This document shows, piece by piece, positions 1 to 6,163 of a stretch of 15,609 bases of DNA. The stretch is from NCBI GenBank assembly GCA_041639705.1, contig JBEQBT010000054.1, positions 1 through 15,609 on the forward strand. Reading direction: 5' to 3'. The notes below the pieces were generated by a model. The model was given only the letters and a program-made list of their open reading frames with translations. It was not told the origin of the DNA and did not search any database. Each line of letters opens with the position of its first letter. The stretch's first letter is position 1. The position numbers and the translations under genes are program-made. The stretch is from JARDZI01 sp041639705. Lineage in GTDB: Bacteria; Bacillota; Clostridia; Clostridiales; Caloramatoraceae.

Positions 1-124
1 AAACCATCAGTATGTTGACATTGCAACGTAAATTCTACACGCTAGTTACTCCCTTATGAGGATGTAATCAAAATAGAAACCTATATAAGTATATAATACA
101 TAGTATATTTAAGTCAATAGACTC

Positions 125-352
125 TTCTTCTGCTTTAATTTCCCATACTACTTTTTACACCAGCAGCATTTCCATAATGGTTACATTTACAAATATCTTA
201 TGTTTTACACTACTACCTTTAAACCATCCTTAAATATTCTCTTCTTTTCTTAAATTTGTTTCTAAGGTTGCAATTTTATCCTCAATACCATCATTATATA
301 TCTTCGCTATTTGAGATGTATCATTTATAATTGCCTCTCTTGTATTGGCAAT
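125..352 (-). pseudogene. Broken GNAT acetyltransferase (phosphinothricin acetyltransferase-like), remnant
   Basis: Reading the minus strand from about 352, the peptide REAIINDTSQIAKIYNDGIE is what the first helix of PAT/BAR-type GNAT N-acetyltransferases looks like. The frame meets TAA near 230. Past the stop, the same frame continues with GWFKGSSVKHKIFV, matching the next piece of that family, and a one-base shift then gives NHYGNAAGV, resembling the following strand (usual form NGxVxGWAS). So at least one nonsense codon and one frameshift are present, and the acetyl-CoA motif is not recognisable further on. Intact relatives are about 160-170 residues. No ATG lies at the expected start; an ATT at 352 follows an AGGAG, so a mutated start is possible. 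The family match is by eye, and the boundaries are approximate. The first 124 bases of the window show no other gene. Confidence 0.55.
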
Positions 353-404
353 GCTCCTGCAATACAACCAACCCACATTTCCATGTTTCGTTTTATATCT
401 TCTT

Positions 405-1910
405 TCAATTCTTTTTTTCACAAGTAAAATCATATTCCATCAATTCTGTAATTGAAGGTTCAGCCCCACATAATTTACACTTTATTGTTTTAGCAATGCT
501 TATAACATCAAAATCTAAATCCATTGCATCAAAATACATTATTTTGTTAACCAGAAGTTCTCCCCTGCCTAGTATCAATTTAACAGTTTCAGCTGCCTGT
601 ATAAATCCCATTACTCCCGGTACAGGTCCTAATACACCTACTTCAGCACAACTTTGTATGCTGCCTGTCTCAGGTATATCTGGAAACAAGCATCTATAAC
701 AGGTTCCTACTCTTGGAAGGATGGTCATATTAAGACCGCTAAATCTCACTGCACCTGCTTCTATCATGGGTTTACCTGCAAAAAAACATGCATCATTTAA
801 AAGGTATCTGGTTGGGAAATTATCAACCCCATCAATAATAACATCATATTCATTTATTATCTCCATAACATTATTCTTATTTAAGCCAACATTATATGTA
901 ACTATATTAATATCATTATAATTATTTTTAATAAAATCCTTAGCAGATTCTACCTTAGGCATACCTATTCTTGATGTTGAATGTAGTATCTGTCTGTTTA
1001 AATTACTTAACTCAACTGAATCATAATCCATTAACCCCATCGTACCAATACCTGCACTTGCTAATGCCAATGCTGTCGGAGAACCAAGACCACCAGTACC
1101 CACTATTAATACCTTGCAATCCTTAAGAGTTTTTGAGATATTATAGAGTTTTGAGTCATCTATATGTTTTGAAATATTCTCTTTACTTTTATAGTCTTTT
1201 TCTAATTGTTTATCCCAGAAAAATTCATTAAAATATAGGGAACTACCCTTGCTAAATTCCATTGATAAAAGATCAAAGAATAGAGGTTTTTCACATTTTG
1301 TACCTATTCCCAATATAAATTTAATTACTTCTATTGCTCCAACTGCACCTAGAATACCTGTTGAAAAAATACTGCATTCTTCTTGAAATTTTTCCTGGGG
1401 CTCATAATTACTAAAATTTTTAAAATCTGAGCACATCATTGTAAACTCATCTGAATTATCAAAAAACTGTAGGAATCCCTTCCAACTGTCATAAATGGCA
1501 AAAATTGTTGATGTTAATTTAGAAATACTTTCAATTTCAGGGTAATTCATAAGAATATCTCTAATTTTATTTTTCTGCAATAAAAATACACTTATTGAAT
1601 AATTCTTCTTGAAAAGCAAAGAATTCTCATGATTCAAAGCTTTAATGTCAATTAATTCAATTGTACAATCATTATTTAAATCTCTCACATTATCGAATAG
1701 CTTTTCATATCCTTTTAAATCAATAAAGCAGCAGGAAATGTTTCCTACACCTGATGCTGCTAGATAATAGAGCAAAGATGCTGCAGCCTTAACCTCATTA
1801 GCATAAATAAATATACTTGATTCAATTATCTTTTTTTGTCCCTTGCCGCTGATTTCAGGTATAATAATATGCCTTAAATATCTATTAATTTGTTCTCTTG
1901 ATAAAATCAT
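405..1910 (-). CDS. Single-chain tandem E1-like enzyme (ThiF/MoeB/HesA family), N-half degenerate, C-half active
   Basis: Adenylating enzyme of the ThiF/MoeB/HesA (ubiquitin-E1-like) superfamily, expected to activate the C-terminus of a ubiquitin-fold sulfur carrier in the cytoplasm. Residue numbers count from an upstream ATG at 1922; the chosen start is the ATG at 1910, five bases after a perfect GGAGG. The N-terminal half (about 8-210) opens with the MoeB signature LSREQINRYLRHI, but its ATP loop is ANEVKAAAS instead of GxGGLGS. It still ends with the MoeB-like helix GILGAVGAIEVIKFILG. The C-terminal half (about 267-505) has GTGGLGSP (275-282), DYDSVELSNLNRQ (299-311), DGVDNFPTR (364-372), zinc cysteines CYRC (408/411) and CKLC (482/485), and the conserved Cys425 in QSCAEVGVLGP. 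The active half lacks its own N-terminal helix, and R14/R17 sit only in the dead half. Family MoeB/ThiF is about 250 residues. It lies 35 bases downstream of the IscU-like gene, so the two form an operon; no carrier gene is adjacent. Confidence 0.85.
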   Translation of the reverse strand: MILSREQINRYLRHIIIPEISGKGQKKIIESSIFIYANEVKAAASLLYYLAASGVGNISCCFIDLKGYEKLFDNVRDLNNDCTIELIDIKALNHENSLLFKKNYSISVFLLQKNKIRDILMNYPEIESISKLTSTIFAIYDSWKGFLQFFDNSDEFTMMCSDFKNFSNYEPQEKFQEECSIFSTGILGAVGAIEVIKFILGIGTKCEKPLFFDLLSMEFSKGSSLYFNEFFWDKQLEKDYKSKENISKHIDDSKLYNISKTLKDCKVLIVGTGGLGSPTALALASAGIGTMGLMDYDSVELSNLNRQILHSTSRIGMPKVESAKDFIKNNYNDINIVTYNVGLNKNNVMEIINEYDVIIDGVDNFPTRYLLNDACFFAGKPMIEAGAVRFSGLNMTILPRVGTCYRCLFPDIPETGSIQSCAEVGVLGPVPGVMGFIQAAETVKLILGRGELLVNKIMYFDAMDLDFDVISIAKTIKCKLCGAEPSITELMEYDFTCEKKN

Positions 1911-1945
1911 AAGAGCCTCCATATTAAAGAGATAAATATTATTTT

Positions 1946-2314
1946 CTATTTATGGTTTTTTAAATAGTCTTCTATAGCATTATGTAATGCATCTGCTGCT
2001 ATATTGGAACATACCAATTTTTTCTCCGGCAAACCTCCCAATGCTTCAGCAACCTCTACATTTTTGATACTCATTGCTTCATCTATGGTTTTGCCAATAG
2101 ACATAACAGTAACCATGCTGCTTGCAGCAATTGCCGCACCACACCCAAAGGTCTTAAACTTTACATCAGCTAATACATTATTTTCTATTTTAATATAAAT
2201 CTTAATATTGTCTCCATCTGCAGGGTTGCCTACCTGTCCAATACCATCTGCGTCAACAATTTCCCCAACATTCCTAGGGTCGGAAAAATGATCTAAAACT
2301 ATATCATTGTACAC
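1946..2314 (-). CDS. IscU/NifU-like scaffold protein with Cys-to-Asp change at the first ligand
   Basis: Clostridial IscU/NifU-N type protein of 122 residues, full length for the family. Members assemble Fe-S clusters on three cysteines plus a conserved aspartate. It opens with MYNDIVLDHFSDPRNVGEI, as typical clostridial members do. The first ligand motif, normally GNPxCGD, reads GNPADGD here (residues 29-35): position 33 is Asp, encoded by a clear GAT codon, where Cys is expected. Asp35, Cys58 (TFGCGAAIA) and Cys102 (VCSNIAADAL) remain. The start is a GTG six bases after a GGGGG ribosome site. It is first in an operon with the tandem E1-like gene. The rest of the fold is well kept, so the protein is probably functional but unlikely to hold a standard Cys3-Asp [2Fe-2S] cluster. 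A separate SufU gene lies at the right edge of the window. Confidence 0.85.
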   Translation of the reverse strand: MYNDIVLDHFSDPRNVGEIVDADGIGQVGNPADGDNIKIYIKIENNVLADVKFKTFGCGAAIAASSMVTVMSIGKTIDEAMSIKNVEVAEALGGLPEKKLVCSNIAADALHNAIEDYLKNHK

Positions 2315-2320
2315 AGTACA
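2308..2320. promoter_or_regulatory. 13-bp palindrome over the start of the IscU-like gene
   Basis: TGTAC-ACA-GTACA is a perfect 5-bp inverted repeat that spans the spacer between the ribosome site and the GTG start. It could be an operator or an RNA hairpin controlling translation. It is short enough to be chance. Confidence 0.25.
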
Positions 2321-2351
2321 CCCCCTATAGTTATTGTATACTTATACTCTC

Positions 2352-2381
2352 ATTCTATTATTAATCACAGGTAAATATCAA
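2352..2381 (-). promoter_or_regulatory. Sigma-A-type promoter of the IscU-like/E1-like operon
   Basis: On the minus strand, TTGATA (2381-2376) and TAGAAT (2357-2352) each match consensus at five of six positions, with an 18-bp spacer, and lie about 40 bases before the GTG start. No other gene or element is seen between this promoter and the uvrA-like stub ending at 2547. Confidence 0.5.
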
Positions 2382-2546
2382 TAGTGAAAAGTAGTTTATT
2401 ATGCTCATTTATAATTGTTCTTAAAGAATCATTGGACTTGTCCACAACATAAATAGAAAATATCATTGCCTAAAGTATTATTTTTGAAATAAGCAAAATC
2501 ACAGTTAAAATATTTTCAAAGTTAAATGCGTCTTAATTATCTATAT

Positions 2547-2642
2547 TTATATATTTTCCTGTAACTTATTTCTAGGTATCTCTACTGAGATATTCTTCAA
2601 ATCACCTTCACTTGCTTCCTTAATAATTATACTATCCCCCAA
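2547..2642 (-). pseudogene. uvrA: Truncated uvrA-like N-terminal stub
   Basis: A 31-codon frame starts at TTG (2642), seven bases after a GGAGG. Its peptide has IIIKEASEGDLKNISVEIP followed by RNKL. The first 20-25 residues of the UvrA excinuclease ATPase look like IIIKGAREHNLKNIxVEIPR followed by (D/N)KL, after which the Walker A region begins. Here the match ends after RNKL with QENI and a stop, and no Walker A (GLSGSGKS) follows in any frame I could read. This is therefore the very beginning of a uvrA or UvrA-like ABC gene whose body, roughly 2.8 kb, is gone. It lies just beyond the DegV terminator. It could alternatively be a short peptide gene, but the family match and ribosome site favour a remnant. 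Recognition is by eye. Confidence 0.5.
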
Positions 2643-2660
2643 ATTTCATTCCTCCGTTCT

Positions 2661-2703
2661 AAAAAGATGCCTCTACCCCAAAATAAGGTAGAGGCATCTT
2701 TTT
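2661..2703 (-). terminator. Rho-independent terminator after degV
   Basis: A perfect 17-bp inverted repeat (2661-2677 with 2687-2703) around a 9-base loop has an A-tract on one side and a T-tract on the other, so it can act in both directions. It touches the DegV stop codon and is the obvious end of that transcript. Confidence 0.9.
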
Positions 2704-3571
2704 AACGTTCAGACCCAATAAAAAATAATGCAACGGTACCTGGGCCTGAATGTGCACCGATAACAGGTTCTAAATATTCAATTAAAAAATTCTCAACACC
2801 AAGTCTTGCGTGAATCTGCTCCTTTACATAGTTAGCATCCTCCAAGCAGTCACCATGTGATATATACACCATCTGTGACTCTGGATGAATTGCGGTTTTC
2901 TCCATCTGGTCAACAAGTGCATTTAGGGACTTTTTTCGTCCTCTAACCTTGGATACAGGAATCAAACGTCCCTCATTGTCCACATGCATTACTGGCTTAA
3001 CATCAAGTAAAGTACCAACTATAGCAGTTGATTTTGAAACTCTACCACCACGCTGTAGGAAAAATAGATCGTCTACAGTAAACCAATGGCACAGATGCAA
3101 TCGGTTTTCAATTACCCAATCATATACCTCTTCAATGGATTTTCCACTTTCTTTCAGCTTTGCAGCATAGGTAACCAGCAAACCCTGCCCTAGTGAAGCT
3201 GCAAGCGTATCCACACAGTAAACCTTTCTCTCTGGATATTCTTCTGCAAGTTGCTGCAAAGTAATACTTGCAGTTTGATAGGTTGCACTTAATGCAGAGG
3301 AAAATCCAAGATATAATACATCCTGACCCTGCTTTAGCAGCATATCAAACATGCTACTACAAACACCTGGTGAAATACTGGATGTGGTAACGTTTTCCTT
3401 ATTCCTCATTATTGCATATAATGGAGCCAAATCATTCTTCTCTCCCTTTATGTAGCTGTTATATTCCTTATCTCCCACACGGTACATTAAAGAGAGAATC
3501 TGAATACCATATTGTTCAATAATTTCATTATTTAAATTCGCAGAAGAATCGGTTACGATTGTAAAGCTCAT
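2702..3571 (-). CDS. DegV family protein (FakB-like fatty-acid-binding)
   Basis: DegV/FakB proteins bind a fatty acid and present it to fatty acid kinase FakA for phosphorylation on the way to phospholipid. The sequence starts MSFTIVTDSSANL, the normal family opening. It has TTSSISP (62-68), GFSSALSATYQ (89-99), DTLAASLGQG (121-130), FLQRGGRVS (171-179) and the C-terminal HSGPGT motif, the set of ligand- and kinase-contact motifs of the family. Length is 289 residues, standard. Three in-frame ATGs lie upstream (3595, 3586, 3580); I chose 3571 because GGAG sits nine bases before it and the family begins there. It is a single-gene unit with its own promoter and terminator. The fatty acid specificity cannot be told from sequence. 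Confidence 0.88.
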   Translation of the reverse strand: MSFTIVTDSSANLNNEIIEQYGIQILSLMYRVGDKEYNSYIKGEKNDLAPLYAIMRNKENVTTSSISPGVCSSMFDMLLKQGQDVLYLGFSSALSATYQTASITLQQLAEEYPERKVYCVDTLAASLGQGLLVTYAAKLKESGKSIEEVYDWVIENRLHLCHWFTVDDLFFLQRGGRVSKSTAIVGTLLDVKPVMHVDNEGRLIPVSKVRGRKKSLNALVDQMEKTAIHPESQMVYISHGDCLEDANYVKEQIHARLGVENFLIEYLEPVIGAHSGPGTVALFFIGSER

Positions 3572-3635
3572 TTCACTCATCTCCATAAACCTCATTTAGT
3601 ATAAATTATTATAAATTATTTTATAATTAGTTATA

Positions 3636-3664
3636 ATGTTAGCATTCTAAAATATGGGTGTCAA
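3636..3664 (-). promoter_or_regulatory. Promoter of the DegV gene
   Basis: Minus-strand TTGACA (3664-3659) is a perfect -35 box. After 17 bases comes TAACAT (3641-3636), a four-of-six -10 box. It is about 65 bases upstream of the chosen DegV start. Confidence 0.5.
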
Positions 3665-3703
3665 TAATATATAATTCACTTCTTTGCTATTTCCTTTGTA
3701 ATA

Positions 3704-3821
3704 AAAGTGAACTCGTTCAGCTAAAGCTGAACATCGAGACTTCAGGTGGGGACTCTACCCCACCTGAAGCAAAAAGTGGAAACTCCACCTTGTAGAAGGT
3801 GGAGTCTTAGAAATTGATAAA
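3704..3821 (+). repeat. 118-bp structured repeat, copy 1 (downstream of hisK)
   Basis: Three successive hairpins are visible: TTCAGCtaaaGCTGAA, then ACTTCAGGTGGGG/CCCCACCTGAAG around a short loop, then ACTCCACCTT/AAGGTGGAGT. The copy matches 9603-9720 at 116 of 118 positions in the same orientation, and has a diverged relative at 13407-13520. It contains no coding frame of note. The form recalls the structured 3' end (omega-RNA/right-end region) of IS200/IS605-type elements or a REP/MITE-like derivative, but no transposase or TnpB is present and this assignment is not proven. It begins 20 bases beyond the hisK stop and could also end that transcript. Confidence 0.85.
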
Positions 3822-3840
3822 TTCTAAAGAAATTCTTTTA

Positions 3841-4602
3841 TTAGAAATAGGGCTTCCTATCTTTATAATAAACCATTTTAAGATTGCACATATCTACCAT
3901 TTCTTTAGCAATATCAAAATTTGCCCCTATATTCTCCTGAGTGTGTGAATCGGACCCGATAGTTACAATCCTTCCTCCTAATTCATAATATCTTTTATAA
4001 ATTTGAATTAGACTACTAACCACCTTTGAGTTTCCAATTCTTCTTGTATTTATCTCTATAGCCTTTTCATTTTGAATCAATATTTTTAGTATTTCATCTA
4101 TTTCATTCTCAAACTCCCTGTAGTATATTTCATTATCATCAAACCTGGCATATCTTGCAATGTAATCAATATGACCAAGACTATCAATAAAATCATGCTT
4201 CTTGATACTTTCAAGCATTGCATTTAGATATTGTGAATAAACTTCTTTTTTATCTCTTCCCTCATAAAATATGCCCTCATATATATCAATATTATCAACC
4301 ACATGGACTGAACCAATTATATAGTCAAATCCATAGCTTTGGGCAAGTCTTTTATTTTCCTCAAGGCAATCCTCTCTTATTCCCATTTCAACACCAAGCA
4401 ATAGCTTATCATTTCTATATTTTGAATACTTATTAAAATATTCCTCTGGATCAAATGCAAACTTGCCTTCAAAGGGATATTTCAGATCCATATGCTCTGT
4501 TATTATCATTCCTATATTTAAGCCGGATGCTCTTTTCAATGCATCCTCTATATTCATTTTCGAATCAGTTGAAAACTTTGTATGCACATGACAATCAAAC
4601 AT
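3841..4602 (-). CDS. hisK: Histidinol-phosphate phosphatase, PHP family
   Basis: Dephosphorylates L-histidinol phosphate to histidinol, the penultimate stage of histidine synthesis, with a trinuclear metal centre in a PHP-fold barrel. Visible metal ligands are DCHVHT (His5, His7), TEH (Glu36, His37), GVEMG (Glu72), GSVH (His100), GHIDY (His144), EINTR (Glu183) and SDSH (Asp218, His220). Length is 253 residues, usual for the HisJ/HisK type. The start ATG follows GGAGG by five bases. It is the last gene of the his cluster, separated from the hisI stub by a palindromic repeat, so it may have been cut off from, or still rely on, the his promoter. The gene appears fully intact although its substrate can no longer be made by its neighbours. 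A related PHP phosphatase with another substrate is less likely given the location. Confidence 0.88.
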   Translation of the reverse strand: MFDCHVHTKFSTDSKMNIEDALKRASGLNIGMIITEHMDLKYPFEGKFAFDPEEYFNKYSKYRNDKLLLGVEMGIREDCLEENKRLAQSYGFDYIIGSVHVVDNIDIYEGIFYEGRDKKEVYSQYLNAMLESIKKHDFIDSLGHIDYIARYARFDDNEIYYREFENEIDEILKILIQNEKAIEINTRRIGNSKVVSSLIQIYKRYYELGGRIVTIGSDSHTQENIGANFDIAKEMVDMCNLKMVYYKDRKPYF

Positions 4603-4716
4603 ATTTTTACCTCCACATAATCTACATACATATATAATATCATTTAGTATTTAATGTTTAAATAAAAATATGCAGCTGCACCAATTCAAAATATACTTGG
4701 TTTTTCCAAACTTACT

Positions 4717-4790
4717 CTGTCATTCTGAACGTAGTGAAGAATCTTTCCCCAAGATGCCTATAAGATCCTTCACTACGTTCAGGATGACAG
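4717..4790. repeat. Palindromic TGTCATYCTGA repeat, copy A
   Basis: Two 29-bp arms (4717-4745 and 4762-4790) are inverted and match at 27 positions; both mismatches still allow G-U pairing in RNA. The core TGTCATTCTGAACGTAGTGA is of a type scattered through many clostridial genomes. Shared sequence continues to the right (TTCATAGCAATG near 4799), also found beside the copy at 14835. It sits about 50 bases from where hisI breaks off. Confidence 0.85.
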
Positions 4791-4841
4791 GAGGGACTTC
4801 ATAGCAATGCCATGAGAGATTCAGAATGTTAATGTAATACA

Positions 4842-4985
4842 TCAATTATAATTATCAAGTGTTAGTTTAAGTGACTCCTCATTCATATGTGCAAGCATTA
4901 AAACCTTTCCTGTATTTAGATCTTGAACAATAGCAGGAATTAAGCCCTTCTCATCAAATTTTATATTTTCTAATTTTAAATCCAT
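4842..4985 (-). pseudogene. hisI: Truncated hisI (phosphoribosyl-AMP cyclohydrolase), N-terminal 47 codons
   Basis: HisI opens the purine ring of phosphoribosyl-AMP. The frame begins one base after the hisF stop, with its GGAGG inside the end of hisF, the normal hisF-hisI coupling. The peptide runs KFDEKGLIPAIVQD, TGKVLMLAHMNEESL, KLTLDN, which is the HisI N-terminus. It then stops where the family continues with the HYFSRSR region. The metal and catalytic Cys/Asp/His motifs are therefore all missing, as is any HisE part. Intact HisI is about 105-115 residues, or about 200 or more as HisIE. The loss is abrupt, and the next recognisable sequence is palindromic repeat A, so a deletion or insertion linked to that repeat is likely. 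No function is expected. Confidence 0.9.
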
Positions 4986-4986
4986 A

Positions 4987-5748
4987 CTAAATCCTCCTTA
5001 CATTTACTTTTTTTAAATACAAATATTCCTTAAGTTCCACCATATCTATTTTCCCATAATGAAATACTGTCGCTGCAAGTGATGCATCAGCTTTGCCCTC
5101 TGTAAGCACCTTTAAAAAGTCCTCCATACTACCTGCTCCTCCTGATGCTACAACTGGTATTCCAACACTTTCAGATATAATCCTTGTAAGTGAAATATCA
5201 TACCCATCCTTAACTCCATCCGTATCTATACTATTTACAACTATTTCACCTGCGCCAAGTCTTTCTCCCTCAATTGCCCACTCAATTGCTTCAAGGCTGG
5301 TTTTTATTCTTCCACCCCTTGTGTAAACCCTCCATATTCCACTATTATCTTTTTTTGCATCTATTGAAAGTACTACACATTGTCTTCCGAATTTTAATGC
5401 AGCCTCAGTTATGAGCTTGGGATTTTCAACTGCTGAGGAATTAATAGATACTTTATCAGCTCCTGCCCTTAAAACCCTTGTAAAATCTTCAATCCTTCTA
5501 ATTCCTCCACCAACAGTAAGTGGTATATTTACCTCCTCCGCTGTTCTTTCTACAACATCAATAAATATATTCCTTTCATCACTTGATGCTGTTATGTCGT
5601 AAAATACAAGTTCATCTGCTCCTGATGTGCTATAAAATTTCCCCAGCTTTACTGGATCATTAACATCAATTAAGTTTTGAAACTTTTCCCCCTTAACTAC
5701 TCTTCCCTTGTTTACATCAAGGCAGGGAATTATTCTTTTTGCAAGCAT
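4987..5748 (-). CDS. hisF: Imidazole glycerol phosphate synthase, cyclase subunit HisF
   Basis: HisF takes PRFAR and ammonia (normally channelled from the glutaminase HisH) and makes imidazole glycerol phosphate plus AICAR. The protein opens MLAKRIIPCLDVNKGRVVKG with catalytic Asp11, and has LTVGGGIR (78-84), SIDAKK with the second catalytic Asp130, NSIDTDG and VASGGAGS. Length is 253 residues, full for a (beta-alpha)8 barrel. I chose ATG 5748, since it follows GGGGTGA closely and matches the family start; an in-frame ATG at 5772 would overlap hisA. It lies four bases after the hisA stop. The gene is undamaged, yet its partner hisH and the enzyme making PRFAR (HisA) are lost or broken here. 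HisF alone can use free ammonia, but its substrate would be absent. Confidence 0.95.
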   Translation of the reverse strand: MLAKRIIPCLDVNKGRVVKGEKFQNLIDVNDPVKLGKFYSTSGADELVFYDITASSDERNIFIDVVERTAEEVNIPLTVGGGIRRIEDFTRVLRAGADKVSINSSAVENPKLITEAALKFGRQCVVLSIDAKKDNSGIWRVYTRGGRIKTSLEAIEWAIEGERLGAGEIVVNSIDTDGVKDGYDISLTRIISESVGIPVVASGGAGSMEDFLKVLTEGKADASLAATVFHYGKIDMVELKEYLYLKKVNVRRI

Positions 5749-5752
5749 AATA

Positions 5753-6163
5753 TCACCCCAGTATTTCTTCAAGTTTAATATTCCCTGTATATAATGCCTT
5801 TCCTATAATTGCACCATATATATTTAAGCTTTTTAACAGTTTTACATCAGCAGCATTACTTACTCCTCCTGATGCTATTATATTTATATCCACACTTTCC
5901 TTTAACGCTTTAAGTTCCTCAATGTTAGGTCCTTGAAGCATACCGTCCTTTGAAATATCCGTATATATTAAAGTTTTAAGTCCCAAGTTTTCAAGGACCT
6001 TAGCAAAATATATTGCTTTTATTCCGCTTATTTTTGTCCAGCCATTTAAAGCCACATAACCACCCTTTGCATCTATTGAAACTGCTATTTTTTCTCCATA
6101 TTTATCTAATGCTTCCTCTAAGAAACCCTCAACTTCTACAACTGAGGTACCAAGTATTTTCTT
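5753..6163 (-). pseudogene. hisA: hisA remnant: C-terminal half only
   Basis: HisA isomerises ProFAR to PRFAR. The readable piece runs from KILGTSVVE through EKIAVSIDAKGGYV, NGWTK, YTDISKDGMLQGPN, IIASGGVS and YGAIIGKALYTG to the stop four bases before hisF. That is roughly the last 135 of about 240 residues. A stop codon in this frame lies directly upstream of the fragment, and the preceding bases belong to hisC in another frame, so a deletion has fused the two genes out of frame. The first half of the barrel, with the catalytic Asp of strand 1, is gone. A GTG at 6055 preceded by GGGTGG could start a peptide of about 100 residues, leaving out even the second catalytic Asp. Activity is not expected. 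Confidence 0.9.

Noticed and set aside
331..699. Plus-strand frame of 122 codons opposite the E1-like gene
   Set aside because: It mirrors the conserved ThiF/MoeB C-half and the acetyltransferase remnant on the other strand and resembles no protein.
3704..3821. Possible CRISPR or tRNA cluster in the hairpin-rich repeats
   Set aside because: The three copies are kilobases apart without regular spacers, and no cloverleaf with TTCRA-type T-arm is present.
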